64,000 nt of DNA from Massilia pinisoli (GTDB taxonomy: Bacteria; Pseudomonadota; Gammaproteobacteria; Burkholderiales; Burkholderiaceae_D), in contig NZ_JANUGW010000003.1 of assembly GCF_024753285.1 (NCBI RefSeq), positions 310,001 through 374,000 of the forward strand, given 5' to 3'. Below, one piece after another: positions 1-9,266 of the stretch (its first letter is position 1; every line of letters begins with the position of its first letter). The position numbers were made by a program, and so were the translations under genes. A model generated the notes under the pieces. The model did no database searches and was not told the origin of the DNA. It worked only from the letters and a program-made list of their open reading frames with translations.

Positions 1-1
1 T

Positions 2-3000
2 AAACGCAACATCCGCTTCGACGGCATGCACCGCACGTCGCACGTGACGGACGCCACCGACTGGCGCGTCGAATACCCGTTCCTCGTGCTGCTGCCCGAT
101 TCGGAAGACGAGATGGCCGGCCTCGTGAAGGGCTGTATCGAACTCGGGCTGACCATCATTCCGCGCGGCGGTGGCACCGGCTACACGGGCGGCGCGATTC
201 CGCTGTCGCCGATGTCGGCCGTGATCAACACGGAAAAGCTGCTGCAGATGGGCGAGGTCGAGATGACGCGCCTGCCGGGTGTCGACCGCGACTACGCGAC
301 GATCTACACGGGCGCCGGCGTCGTCACGCAGCGCGTGTCGCAGGCCGCTGAAAAGGCCGGCTTCGTGTTCGCCGTCGACCCGACCTCCGCCCACGCGTCC
401 TGCATCGGCGGGAACATCGCGATGAACGCGGGCGGCAAGAAGGCCGTCCTGTGGGGCACGGCACTGGATAACTTGGCGTCGTGGCGCATGGTCGACCCGA
501 ACGGCGACTGGCTCGACGTCACGCGCATCGACCACAACCTGGGCAAGATCCACGATGCCCCGGTCGCCACGTTCAAGCTCGAATGGACGCACCCGTCCGA
601 GAAGGGCGCGCCGAAAGGGGCGCCGTTCCGCACGGAGACGCTCGCCATCGAAGGCCGCCGCTTCCGCAAGGAAGGCCTCGGCAAGGACGTCACCGACAAA
701 TTCCTCGCGGGCCTGCCGGGCATCCAGAAAGAGGGCACCGATGGCCTGATCACGTCGTCGCGCTGGATCCTGCACAAGATGCCGAAGTTCACGCGCACCG
801 TCGCGCTGGAATTCTTCGGCCAGGCGCGCGATGCGATCCCGTCGATCGTCGAGATCAAGGATTACCTGGACAGCCTGCCGAAGAGCGGCAAGCCGGAATT
901 CGAAAGCCTGCGCCTCGCGGGCCTCGAGCACCTCGACGAACGCTATCTGCGCGCCGTCGGCTACGCGACGAAATCGAAACGCGGCACCCTGCCGAAGATG
1001 GCGCTGTTCGGCGACATCGTCGGCGACGACGAGAACGCCGTCGCGCTGGCCACGTCGGAAGTCGTGCGCCTCGCGAACACGCGCGTGGGCGAGGGCTTCG
1101 TTGCCGTCAGCCCGGAAGCGCGCAAGAAATTCTGGCTCGACCGCTCGCGCACCGCGGCCATCGCGCGCCACACGAACGCCTTCAAGATCAACGAAGACGT
1201 CGTGATCCCGCTGAACCGCATGGGCGAGTACACGGACGGCATCGAGCGCATCAACGTCGAACTGTCGATCAAGAACAAGCTGCAGCTCGTCGAGGAACTG
1301 CACGCGTACTTCGCGGCCGGGCACCTGGAAGTGACGAAGGCGGACGATGCGACGGGCGAAGGCGTGTCGAAGGAAGAGATCCTCGGCGACCGTCCGCAGC
1401 AGGCGGACGACCTGCTGGCACGCGTGTCCGCGCGCTGGACGTGGATCCTGGCGAACCTCGACCAGCCGTTGGGTGACGTGCTCGGTCAACTGGCCGACCA
1501 TGGCCTCGATGGTTTGAGCGGCACGTTCCAGGCGCGCCTCGCGCAGCAGCCGGACGCGAAACTGTTCGACGTCGTGCAGGACCACACCGTGCGCGTCTCG
1601 TGGAAGCAGGAGCTCCGCGCGCCGCTGCGCCACATCTTCAACGGCGCGGCCTACGAACCGATCCTCGCCGAAGCCACCGCGATCCACAAGCGCGTGCTGC
1701 GTTCGCGCGTGTTCGTCGCGCTGCACATGCACGCGGGCGACGGCAACGTGCACACGAACCTGCCGGTGAACTCGGACGACTACGCGATGCTGCAGGACGC
1801 GCACAAGGCCGTCGAGCGCATCATGAAGCTGGCGCGCTCGCTGGACGGCGTCATCTCGGGCGAACACGGCATCGGCATCACGAAGCTGGAATTCCTCACC
1901 GACGACGAGATCCGCGACTTCCGCGACTACAAACAGCGCGTCGATCCGGAAGGCCGCTTCAACAAGGGCAAGCTGCTGAACAGCGACACGGCGTACGCCG
2001 ACCTGCGCAACGCGTACACGCCGTCGTTCGGCCTGATGGGTCACGAATCGCTGATCATGCAGCAGAGCGACATCGGCGAGATCGCCAACAGCGTCAAGGA
2101 CTGCCTGCGCTGCGGGAAGTGCAAGCCCGTGTGCACGACGCACGTGCCGCAATCGAATTTGTTGTACTCGCCGCGCGACAAGATCCTCGCGACGTCCGCG
2201 CTGATCGAGGCGTTCCTGTACGAAGAGCAGACCCGCCGCGGTGTGTCGATCCGCCACTGGGAAGAATTCGAGGACGTGTCCGACCACTGCACCGTGTGTC
2301 ACAAGTGCGTGACGCCGTGCCCGGTCAACATCGATTTCGGCGACGTCTCGATGAACATGCGTAACCTGCTGCGCAAGATGGACAAGCGCAGCTTCAAGCC
2401 GGCGCAGCGCGCGGGCATGTTCTTCCTGAACGCGACCGACCCGACGACGATCAATGCGATGCGCAAGGGGATGATCGACTGGGGCTACAAGGCGCAGCGC
2501 CTGGGCGCGACGGTGTTGAAGGCCGTCGCGAAAGAGCAGACGAAGGCCCCGCCCCCGACGACGGGCAAGGCGCCGATCCGCGAGCAGGTGATCCACTTCG
2601 TGAACAAGAAGATGCCGGGCAACCTGCCGAAGAAGACGGCGCGTGCGCTGCTGGACATCGAGGACGACAAGGTCATCCCGATCATCCGCAATCCGAAGGT
2701 CACGAACGCCGATACGGAAGCCGTGTTCTATTTCCCGGGCTGCGGCTCCGAGCGCCTGTTCTCGCAAGTGGGCCTGGCCACGCAGGCGATGCTGTGGGAA
2801 GTGGGCGTGCAGACCGTGCTGCCGCCGGGCTATCTGTGCTGCGGCTATCCGCAGCGCGGCGCCGGGCAGTACGACAAGGCCGACAAGATGATGACGGATA
2901 ACCGCGTGCTGTTCCACCGCATGGCCAACACGCTGAACTACCTCGACATCAAGACGGTCGTCGTCTCGTGCGGCACCTGCTACGACCAGCTGGCGACGTA

Positions 3001-3514
3001 CGAGTTCGAGAAGATCTTCCCGGGCTGCCGCATCATCGACATCCACGAGTACCTGATGGAGAAGGGCGTCAAGCTGGAAGGCGTCACCGGTACGCGCTAC
3101 ATGTACCACGAACCTTGCCACAACCCGATGAAGCTGGGCGATTCGATGAAGACCGTGAACGCGCTCGTGCAGACCGTCGACAACGTCAAGATCGAGAAGA
3201 ACGACCGCTGCTGCGGCGAGTCGGGCACGTTCGCCGTGAGCCGTCCGGACATCTCGACCCAGGTCCGCTTCCGCAAGGAGCAGGAGATGGTCAAAGGTGC
3301 CGACAAGCTGCGTGACGACGGCTTCAAGGGCGACGTCAAGATCCTGACGAGCTGCCCGTCCTGCCTGCAGGGCCTGTCGCGCTACAACGACGATTCGGGC
3401 ACCACGGCCGACTACATCGTCGTCGAGATGGCGCGCCACCTGCTGGGCGAAAACTGGCTGCCGGACTACGTCGCCAACGCCAACAACGGCGGCATCGAGC
3501 GGGTCCTCGTATGA
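2..3514 (+). CDS. FAD-linked oxidase fused to 4Fe-4S and CCG-cluster domains (5' truncated)
   Basis: The reading frame is open from base 2, upstream of the first ATG at 26, so the true start lies outside the window; at least 1170 residues are present. Seen in order: a PCMH-type FAD-binding motif ([12 protein letters not shown], about residue 55), an FAD-oxidase C-terminal region with [12 protein letters not shown] and GEHGIGITK, two ferredoxin-like clusters ([11 protein letters not shown] near 700, [12 protein letters not shown] near 762), and two CCG heterodisulfide-reductase-type modules ([16 protein letters not shown] with CCGESGTF). This matches the giant D-lactate/glycolate dehydrogenase-like proteins (DUF3683 type) of Burkholderiales, probably feeding electrons from a 2-hydroxyacid to the respiratory chain. 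The substrate is not known. Its stop overlaps the HIT gene start by ATGA. Confidence 0.88.
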   Translation, partial: KRNIRFDGMHRTSHVTDATDWRVEYPFLVLLPDSEDEMAGLVKGCIELGLTIIPRGGGTGYTGGAIPLSPMSAVINTEKLLQMGEVEMTRLPGVDRDYATIYTGAGVVTQRVSQAAEKAGFVFAVDPTSAHASCIGGNIAMNAGGKKAVLWGTALDNLASWRMVDPNGDWLDVTRIDHNLGKIHDAPVATFKLEWTHPSEKGAPKGAPFRTETLAIEGRRFRKEGLGKDVTDKFLAGLPGIQKEGTDGLITSSRWILHKMPKFTRTVALEFFGQARDAIPSIVEIKDYLDSLPKSGKPEFESLRLAGLEHLDERYLRAVGYATKSKRGTLPKMALFGDIVGDDENAVALATSEVVRLANTRVGEGFVAVSPEARKKFWLDRSRTAAIARHTNAFKINEDVVIPLNRMGEYTDGIERINVELSIKNKLQLVEELHAYFAAGHLEVTKADDATGEGVSKEEILGDRPQQADDLLARVSARWTWILANLDQPLGDVLGQLADHGLDGLSGTFQARLAQQPDAKLFDVVQDHTVRVSWKQELRAPLRHIFNGAAYEPILAEATAIHKRVLRSRVFVALHMHAGDGNVHTNLPVNSDDYAMLQDAHKAVERIMKLARSLDGVISGEHGIGITKLEFLTDDEIRDFRDYKQRVDPEGRFNKGKLLNSDTAYADLRNAYTPSFGLMGHESLIMQQSDIGEIANSVKDCLRCGKCKPVCTTHVPQSNLLYSPRDKILATSALIEAFLYEEQTRRGVSIRHWEEFEDVSDHCTVCHKCVTPCPVNIDFGDVSMNMRNLLRKMDKRSFKPAQRAGMFFLNATDPTTINAMRKGMIDWGYKAQRLGATVLKAVAKEQTKAPPPTTGKAPIREQVIHFVNKKMPGNLPKKTARALLDIEDDKVIPIIRNPKVTNADTEAVFYFPGCGSERLFSQVGLATQAMLWEVGVQTVLPPGYLCCGYPQRGAGQYDKADKMMTDNRVLFHRMANTLNYLDIKTVVVSCGTCYDQLATYEFEKIFPGCRIIDIHEYLMEKGVKLEGVTGTRYMYHEPCHNPMKLGDSMKTVNALVQTVDNVKIEKNDRCCGESGTFAVSRPDISTQVRFRKEQEMVKGADKLRDDGFKGDVKILTSCPSCLQGLSRYNDDSGTTADYIVVEMARHLLGENWLPDYVANANNGGIERVLV

Positions 3515-3945
3515 CGACGCGCGTCGCTGGCTGCGAGCTGTGCGACCTGTCGGCGCCGACCGTCGTCGACAACGACAAGTTCGCCGTCATCCTCGTCGAC
3601 GATGCGAACTACCCCGGCTTCGCGCGCGTAATCTGGAAGGACCACGTGCGCGAAGTGAGCGACCTCGCGGATGAAGACCGCCTGCTGCTGAACGACGCGG
3701 TATGGAAACTGGAGCTTGCGGTGCGCGACGTGATGCAGCCGTTGAAGGTCAACGTGGCGAGCCTGGGCAACGTCGTGCCGCACCTGCACTGGCACGTGAT
3801 CCCGCGCTACGCCGACGACGCGCACTTCCCCGCGCCCGTGTGGGCGCAGGCCGCGCGCACGACGCCGGACGCGGTGCTGGCCGAGCGCAGGAAGCGCGTG
3901 CCGCAACTGGCGGAGGCGATCGCACGCCGCTTCGCGAGCCGTTAG
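3511..3945 (+). CDS. HIT family nucleotide hydrolase/transferase
   Basis: 144 residues. The histidine triad [10 protein letters not shown] is at about residues 91-100, the His-x-His-x-His catalytic motif of the HIT superfamily, which cleaves nucleoside phosphoramidates or dinucleotides. The N-terminus has the paired-cysteine start (CELCDL) seen in many betaproteobacterial HIT proteins. The start codon overlaps the stop of the preceding oxidoreductase by 4 bp, so the two are probably translationally coupled. The exact substrate cannot be told from sequence. Confidence 0.92.
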   Translation: MTTRVAGCELCDLSAPTVVDNDKFAVILVDDANYPGFARVIWKDHVREVSDLADEDRLLLNDAVWKLELAVRDVMQPLKVNVASLGNVVPHLHWHVIPRYADDAHFPAPVWAQAARTTPDAVLAERRKRVPQLAEAIARRFASR

Positions 3946-3975
3946 AATAGGCTTTCGCTTACGGATCACGCCATC

Positions 3976-4389
3976 ATGCCGACGCCCACCAACCTCACCA
4001 TCCGCCAGCAATCGAAGGTACTGGAAATCGCCTTCGACGACGGCGCCGCGTTCTCCATCCCGTTCGAGCTGCTGCGCGTGTACTCGCCGTCGGCCGAAGT
4101 GAAGGGCCACGGCCCGGGCCAGGAAGTGCTGCAGGTCGGCAAGCGCGACGTGGGCATCCGCGGCGCGGAACCCGTCGGCAACTACGGCGTCAAGCCGCTG
4201 TTCACGGACGGCCACGAGTCCGGCATCTACACGTGGGATTACCTGTACAAGCTGGGTAACGAGCAGGACAGGCTGTGGCAGGACTACCTGGGCCGCCTGC
4301 ACGCGGCGGGGTATGAAGGCGACAGCGGCCGCGACGCGCAGGCAGTGCCTCCGCCCGGCCGGCACGGCGGTGGTTGCGGCGGCCACTGA
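3976..4389 (+). CDS. DUF971 (gamma-butyrobetaine hydroxylase N-terminal-like) protein
   Basis: 137 residues, 30 bp downstream of the HIT gene on the same strand. The pattern of a short beta-rich domain with IPFELLRVYSPSAEVKGHG, a GNYGVKPLFTDGHESGIY segment and a WDYLYKLG ending is that of DUF971, a family also found at the N-terminus of gamma-butyrobetaine hydroxylases and in some Fe-S assembly factors. The tail ends in HGGGCGGH, a possible metal-binding segment. In many Burkholderiales this gene sits directly upstream of ubiE; here ubiE is 36.5 kb away (see findings). Its biochemical role is not established. Confidence 0.88.
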   Translation: MPTPTNLTIRQQSKVLEIAFDDGAAFSIPFELLRVYSPSAEVKGHGPGQEVLQVGKRDVGIRGAEPVGNYGVKPLFTDGHESGIYTWDYLYKLGNEQDRLWQDYLGRLHAAGYEGDSGRDAQAVPPPGRHGGGCGGH

Positions 4390-4399
4390 CCGCGCAACG

Positions 4400-4915
4400 A
4401 TGGTTGCGAAAACCGATATCCCATCCGCCAGCGCGGTGCGCGCGCTGCAAGCAAAGGCCGATTACTGGGACGCCTACGAAGTCGAATCCGCAGGCCGTGC
4501 GCCCTCGGCGCTGCATGCCTACCTGGCGTTTGCGCAGCGGACGCCGACATGGATCGACTTCCTGATGGCGATCCGTAACGCGGCCGTCCGGCTGCTGGGG
4601 CTGAAGAACGTCGGCAACCTGGCGAACGTCCCACCGCCATCGGCCGCGCCCACGCTGAAGCCGGGCGACCGGGTCGGCATCTTCACGATCCGTTCCGTGT
4701 GCGACGACGAGGCCATCCTCGAGATCATCGATTCCCATCTCGACGTCGTGCTGTCCGTCTACCGCCACGACGGCATGCCGCAGCGCCTGACCGTCAGCAC
4801 GCTCGTGTTCTATCACAACCTCGTGGGGCGCTTGTACATGGTGCCCGTGGGTCCCATGCACAGGCTCGTCGTGCGCTCGATCTTGTCCAACCATCCCGTG
4901 CAGATGGCCACGTAA
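4400..4915 (+). CDS. DUF2867 domain protein
   Basis: 171 residues from the ATG at 4400. An upstream in-frame ATG at 4313 would overlap the DUF971 gene by 77 bp, so I prefer 4400. Features resembling DUF2867: TPTWIDFLMAIRN, LLGLKNVG, a DSHLDVVLSVYR segment and a C-terminal VFYHNLVGRLYMVPVGPMHR stretch. No signal peptide or membrane segment is seen. Function unknown. It is followed directly by a bidirectional terminator. Confidence 0.75.
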   Translation: MVAKTDIPSASAVRALQAKADYWDAYEVESAGRAPSALHAYLAFAQRTPTWIDFLMAIRNAAVRLLGLKNVGNLANVPPPSAAPTLKPGDRVGIFTIRSVCDDEAILEIIDSHLDVVLSVYRHDGMPQRLTVSTLVFYHNLVGRLYMVPVGPMHRLVVRSILSNHPVQMAT

Positions 4916-4919
4916 AACG

Positions 4920-4953
4920 AAAAAAGCGCCTGTGCGATACACGGCGCTTTTTT
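4920..4953. terminator. Bidirectional rho-independent terminator
   Basis: A GCGCC/GGCGC stem, extended by a GTG/CAC inner stem, is flanked by six A on the left and six T on the right. It can therefore stop transcripts from both sides: the DUF2867 gene on the plus strand and the cold-shock gene on the minus strand. Confidence 0.85.
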
Positions 4954-5004
4954 CTTTGCCGGCCGGGTGGGCCTGCTTGATCCGGTCTGTGTCCCGGTCG
5001 GGGA

Positions 5005-5208
5005 TTATTGCGGCTGGATGTTCGCCGCCTGCTTGCCTTTCGGGCCGGAGGTGACGTCGAAGCTCACACGCTGGTTTTCAGCCAGCGATTTGAAACCGGC
5101 CGAGTTGATGGCCGAGAAGTGTGCGAACAGATCGTCGCCACCATCGTCCGGTTTAATGAAGCCAAAGCCTTTTGCGTCGTTGAACCATTTCACGGTGCCA
5201 GTCGCCAT
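5005..5208 (-). CDS. cspA: CspA-family cold-shock protein
   Basis: 67 residues from the ATG at 5208 ([18 protein letters not shown]). An in-frame ATG at 5223 would add five residues but lacks support; the purine-rich GAGAGAGA just upstream of 5208 can serve as the ribosome binding site. RNP1 (KGFGFI) and RNP2 (DLFAHF) RNA-binding motifs are both present. Single OB-fold protein binding single-stranded RNA/DNA; many such paralogs are constitutive RNA chaperones rather than cold-inducible. The gene letter is generic: the exact paralog cannot be assigned. Confidence 0.93.
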   Translation of the reverse strand: MATGTVKWFNDAKGFGFIKPDDGGDDLFAHFSAINSAGFKSLAENQRVSFDVTSGPKGKQAANIQPQ

Positions 5209-5314
5209 GTTTCTCTCTCTCAAGAAATTTTTTTAACAAGTAATGAGGTTTTGCTGGCGGCACATGGTTAAGCGATAAGGCATCCCTGTTCCGAACTGTG
5301 CGCAAGCAAAAATC

Positions 5315-5320
5315 ATTATA
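5315..5320 (-). promoter_or_regulatory. Putative -10 element of the cold-shock gene
   Basis: On the minus strand this reads TATAAT, with only weak -35 matches upstream. A start about 7 bp downstream would give a 5' leader of roughly 100 nt, the length range of structured csp leaders. Inference only. Confidence 0.45.
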
Positions 5321-5423
5321 AGCAGAGTTTTAACAATCGCGATGCACAATTGCTATCGTGTGTGGTAAAGCCGACATCGGTTGTGGACGGGGCGATTTCG
5401 TGGCAGAGACGCGCGATTGCGGG

Positions 5424-6272
5424 CTAACGTTGGCGCTTGCATTGTGCGAGCAGGTGAGGCGATATCGCGGCTTTCTCCTCTGCCGACTTGTCCGCCTCAC
5501 AGGCCGTCTCGAGCTCGTACGATTCGACCTCGGGATCGAAGTGGATGATCCGGTCCTGCGGTGGGGTGGCCTTCGCCGACGGCACGTAGGCGCCGTGCGC
5601 CTTGAAGAACGCATAGACCGCGGCCGCCTTCGACCCGGGCGCCCATTTGTCGAGCGGGCGCAAGGTGTTCTTGCCGGTGTCCCAGGCGAGGATGCGGTAG
5701 CCGGGAGACTCGTAGCGCCGCACGTGACGGCTGTACAGGGCGGTGACGATGTAATTGGTGGCGCCGGCCGCGTCATGGATCACGGCCGGTTCCTCGCCGA
5801 ACAGATAGCGTTCCTGCTCGGCGTCGGCATTGCCGAAACCAAGTTCGTCGGGTTTATTGTCGGGCAGCGTGGCGCCGATGCGCGACCAACCACTGCCTTT
5901 GCCCAGGTAGAGCGTATTGATCGTGTCGTCGTCACCGCCTGTCGACATGGGGGCCGATGCATTGACATACCAATCGCACCAGCCGTCGTTGTTCACGTCG
6001 ATGCGGGCAAAGGCGAATCAGGAATGGATCGATGAACCGTCGATGCGCTCCCAGCCGTTGCCACCGGCGAACTCGTCGTTGCGGGTGACCTGCCGCAACC
6101 AGGCGAAATCCGTCCACTTCCTGGCCAGCTTCCCGTATTTCGCCGGCAGTACCGGGCCGTCCGGCATGCGGCACGCGGGAATCTCGGTCGTCAGCCGCAT
6201 GTCTTCTGCGCGCGTCGTGGCGCAGGCCAGCGCCAGCAGGAGGCAGCTCGTGCGAATGGCGCGGGCGTTCAT
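5424..6272 (-). pseudogene. Exported immunity-like protein, family B copy 3, interrupted by in-frame TGA
   Basis: Starts at the ATG at 6272 (MNARAIRTSC, a signal peptide ending near TRA) and would encode about 282 residues, matching copies at 7715-8569 and 9267-10121 along its whole length. A TGA at 6018-6020 falls exactly where copy 2 has Trp (GSSMFDWLEF versus GSSIHS-stop-FAF), with the frame intact on both sides. This is a point nonsense change (TGG to TGA) or a sequencing error, not a frameshift. The part after the stop keeps the D-V-N-N-D-G-W-C-D-W motif and ends in QCKRQR. The start overlaps the previous gene by ATGA. Last gene of the array. Confidence 0.8.
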
Positions 6273-6943
6273 TGGGCCGGCACCGGTGAGATGCCGGCAT
6301 CGACGTCGCGCGCCGCGAACTCCAGGGCGCGGATGCGATCGCGTTCGGCCGGCGTCTGCTTGTCGGCCGGCGTGCGCGCTGCCAATTGCGCCGCGAGCGC
6401 GCGGTAGAGCTGGCTTCTTCCCTGCTTGACGGGCACCAGCGAATACTGATGGACCATGGTCGGGTCGGTCGTTTTCCACTGGCCGCGCACATAAGCCGTC
6501 GGCACGATGCTGCCGATGATGTTGTCGATGTCCGTATCCGGGGCCGTGAGCAGGTACGTCTGGCCGGTGCTCGGCGAGCGGAGGATGTAGGGGACAAGCT
6601 CCAGACTGGTTACGAAGGGCACCCATTTGCCGCGGTAGACATGGCGGAAGCTGTGCTCGAGCGTACGCATGCCCGGCGAATCGCTGTCACCGATTCGTTC
6701 GACCCACACGTCCATCAGCACGCAGGTGCCGCTGCCGTCCAGGTCGAAGTAGCGACGCCGGACGTTGTATCGTTGTGCGCTTTCCCGGATGGGTGGCGGT
6801 GGGGCGACACGGGGTTTCTTGCATGCGTTCGCATCGGCCAGCACGAGGTCGGCGGGGATCGCGTCCGAGGCTTGTGCGGCGCCAGCGCATGCGGCCAGGA
6901 GAACAAGGCTGGCTGACAGGTGTTTCGTCATCGGGAATGTCAT
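6269..6943 (-). CDS. Exported lipoprotein-like protein, family A copy 2
   Basis: 224 residues. The N-terminus is a signal peptide with a lipobox-like LLAAC (about residues 15-19); signal peptidase I cleavage after AQA is an alternative. Strongly similar along its length to the protein at 8566-9246: both carry ACKKP, RYNVRRRY, DLDGSGTCV, RTLEHSFRH, LRSPSTGQ and a Pro/Arg-rich C-terminal ...TPAERxRIRAL... segment. No known domain recognised. It overlaps the frameshifted gene upstream and the family B gene downstream by ATGA on both sides, so it belongs to a tightly coupled operon. Inferred role: periplasmic immunity or accessory protein for the upstream RHS toxin. Confidence 0.75.
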   Translation of the reverse strand: MTFPMTKHLSASLVLLAACAGAAQASDAIPADLVLADANACKKPRVAPPPPIRESAQRYNVRRRYFDLDGSGTCVLMDVWVERIGDSDSPGMRTLEHSFRHVYRGKWVPFVTSLELVPYILRSPSTGQTYLLTAPDTDIDNIIGSIVPTAYVRGQWKTTDPTMVHQYSLVPVKQGRSQLYRALAAQLAARTPADKQTPAERDRIRALEFAARDVDAGISPVPAQ

Positions 6944-7700
6944 TGGTCGTCTTGAGCGTTCAAGGATGTTTTGATGCCGGCGCCATCGTGTTCAGCGCGG
7001 AGAATGGCTTCGGTGACCCAGGGCGCGCAGACGAAGATTTCGAGCGGATGAGCTGGGTTCGTGACGTCCGGATTCATGAAGTCCTGATTGCTATAGTTTT
7101 TCCCGACACAGTAGCTTCGCTGCCAAAACTTCATGACCGTTGCGAATTCGCTGTTGCCGACCTGTTGGGGAGTGTCCGCCTCGCGGTTCCATTTGTACAC
7201 CTTGTAGGCATCGCCATCCCCCAATACTCGGGGAACGCGCTGGAGAGCCCTGCGAAATACGGCACCGGGTCGTTGCCGGCATAGGCGACCAAGGGCGGTG
7301 CCATGCCGGTGGCCCCGTCCGGTATAGCGAGATTGCCTAGTCCTCGCGGATGCTTTTTCCAGTACTGCTTCAGGCGGGCGACGTCTCCAAACGTTCGCGC
7401 GTCGCTGGCTGTACCCAGCAGGATCGCGTCGCGCGCACCGTATTCCTGTCCTTGCGTATTCGTCGGATACGGCAATGGCGTAATCCAGTCGCACCAGCCG
7501 TCGCCATTCAGATCGATCCTGGTCGAAGGCGTCCCCGCGCTGTCCGCGTGCACGGTGCCCTTGGTTCTCGGGGCAGGGCGCCCCGCACCTTTGCACGCGG
7601 CCGGCGGGTGCAGGCTCAGTGTCGACGCATCGAGCGACTGCGCTTGCGCCGGGCCCAGGATAGCGAAGCACGAAAGAAGGATCAGTGCGGTCGTTTTCAT
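6940..7700 (-). pseudogene. Exported protein C, diverged relative of family B, frameshifted
   Basis: Starts at the ATG at 7700 (MKTTALILLSCFAILGPAQA signal peptide), 14 bp after the preceding gene. The frame is good down to EYWG and then fails; the following 90 or so residues, with natural composition (DGDAYKVYKWNREADTPQQ, a CVGKNYSNQDF stretch, ending in LNAQDDQ), continue in the -1 frame to a stop overlapping the next ATG. The break is at a run of five C (7218-7222, five G on the coding strand); one more G would restore a continuous protein of about 253 residues. A DLNGDGWCDW motif followed by ILLG relates it to family B. A real lesion, slippage or an assembly error cannot be told apart here. 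Confidence 0.75.
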
Positions 7701-7714
7701 CGGCACCCGTGTCG

Positions 7715-8569
7715 CTAGCGCTTGCACTGGTTCAGCAGATAGGGCGATACCGGATCGTTCGATTCCGGGAACGACCGTTGCGGACTATCGGGATTGCATG
7801 CCTGCTCGAGCTCGAACACTTCGATGTCGGGATCGAACCGGAGAATGCGGTCCTCCGCCTTGGTAGCTCTAGCGGAAGGTACATACGCACCATGTTTTTT
7901 GAAGAACGCGTAGACCTCAGCGCCTTTCGAGCGTGGTTGCCATTTGTCGAGCAAACGCAGGCTCATCTTATCGGCATCCCAGACGAAAATCCGATAACCT
8001 GGTTTGCTGTCGCGTTGCACGTGTCGATTGAAAAACGCAGTGATGAGATAGTTGATGTTGGTGGGGCCATCGTGGACGACGCCCAGCTCCTCCCCAAACA
8101 AATAGGGGGCCTGGTTCGCGGTCGTACTGCCGACGCCGAGCTCATCCGGTTCGTCATCCGGCACCTTGGCGCCGATTCTCAGCCACCCATGGTTTTGACC
8201 AAGATAGAGCGTATTGATGGAGTCGCGATCGCCACCCGTCGATACAGGCGCGGACGCATTCAGGTACCAATCGCACTGGCCGTCGTTGTTGACATCCAGG
8301 CGAAGAAACTCGAGCCAGTCGAACATCGACGAGCCATCGGCGCGTTCCGATCCGTTGCCGCTGATGGCGTCGTCGTTGTGGTTTGCCTTTGCCAACCATC
8401 GGTACTGCTTATCCTTTTTCGCCAGTCTTTTGTATTTTTCCGGAATGATGGTCCCTGGCGAGATGGCGCACTTCGGGATCGTGGTGGCCAAACGCATGTC
8501 CTGCGCGTGCACCGTGCTCCAGGCCAGCGCCACCACCAGGCAGCTCGCGCGACGGTGGCGCAAGTTCAT
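7715..8569 (-). CDS. Exported immunity-like protein, family B copy 2
   Basis: 284 residues from the ATG at 8569, which overlaps the stop of the upstream gene by ATGA; a longer in-frame start at 8776 would run through that gene and is rejected. Signal peptide ending VHA|QD. Conserved with the other B copies: MRLxTxIPKC, IPEKYKxLA, NGSERADGSSM, RLDVNNDGQCDWYLNAS, a STGGDRDSIN segment, YLFGEE, PGYRIFVWD, KHGAYVPS and a QCKR C-terminus. The D-x-N-x-D-G-x-C-D motif resembles a calcium-binding loop. No enzymatic motif seen. Proposed periplasmic immunity protein; intact, unlike copy 3. Confidence 0.78.
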   Translation of the reverse strand: MNLRHRRASCLVVALAWSTVHAQDMRLATTIPKCAISPGTIIPEKYKRLAKKDKQYRWLAKANHNDDAISGNGSERADGSSMFDWLEFLRLDVNNDGQCDWYLNASAPVSTGGDRDSINTLYLGQNHGWLRIGAKVPDDEPDELGVGSTTANQAPYLFGEELGVVHDGPTNINYLITAFFNRHVQRDSKPGYRIFVWDADKMSLRLLDKWQPRSKGAEVYAFFKKHGAYVPSARATKAEDRILRFDPDIEVFELEQACNPDSPQRSFPESNDPVSPYLLNQCKR

Positions 8570-9246
8570 CGTGCCGACTCTTGGGAGGCGTCCGCGGCCG
8601 CGTCGCCCGCCGCGAACTGCAGCGCGCGGATGCGGTTGCGCTCGGCCGGCGTCTGTTTGGCGGCTGGTGTCCGTGCCACCAACTGCGCGGCGAGCGTGCG
8701 GTAGATCTGGCTGGCACCCTGGTCGACCGGTACCAGTAAATACGCATGGGCCATGGTCGGGTCGTTCGTATCCCACTGGCCGCGCACGTAAGCGGCCGGC
8801 ATGACGTTGCCGGCGATGTCGTCGGTCTCAGTGTCCGGAGTGACGACCAGATAAGCCTGACCCGTGCTCGGCGAACGGAGCAGATAGGGGAACAACTGCA
8901 GATCGGTTTCGAAGGGTACCCATTTGCCATGGTAGAAGTGCCGGAAGCTGTGCTCGAGCGTACGCGCGCCCCACGAATCGCTGCCGCCTAGCCGTTCGAC
9001 CCAGAAGTCCATCACGACGCATGTCCCGCTGCCGTCCAGGTCGACGTAGCGGCGCCGGACGTTGTATCGTTTGCCTTCCTCCTTGATGGGCGACGGCCGG
9101 GCGATGGCGGGCTTTTTGCAGACCGCCGCATCGGCCAGGGTGAGGTCGGCGGGGACGGCGTCAGGAAGTTGCGTTGCACTCGCGGACATGCAGCCGCTTA
9201 GCAGCACGAGTCCGGGAAGTGCACGCGCTATCGCTGCGAAGGTCAT
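8566..9246 (-). CDS. Exported lipoprotein, family A copy 1
   Basis: 226 residues from the ATG at 9246 (MTFAAIARALPGLVLLSGC). The lipobox LLSGC gives Cys at residue 19, so a lipoprotein. A longer start at 9279 only arises because the conserved end of the B gene (QCKR) contains an out-of-frame ATG; it has no ribosome binding site and is rejected. Shares with copy 2 the RYNVRRRYVDLDGSGTCV, RTLEHSFRHFYHGKWVPFE and YLLRSPSTGQAYL segments. Its stop overlaps copy B2. Function unknown; likely immunity or accessory protein in the envelope. Confidence 0.75.
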   Translation of the reverse strand: MTFAAIARALPGLVLLSGCMSASATQLPDAVPADLTLADAAVCKKPAIARPSPIKEEGKRYNVRRRYVDLDGSGTCVVMDFWVERLGGSDSWGARTLEHSFRHFYHGKWVPFETDLQLFPYLLRSPSTGQAYLVVTPDTETDDIAGNVMPAAYVRGQWDTNDPTMAHAYLLVPVDQGASQIYRTLAAQLVARTPAAKQTPAERNRIRALQFAAGDAAADASQESAR

Positions 9247-9266
9247 ACGCTGTCCCGATAATGCAC

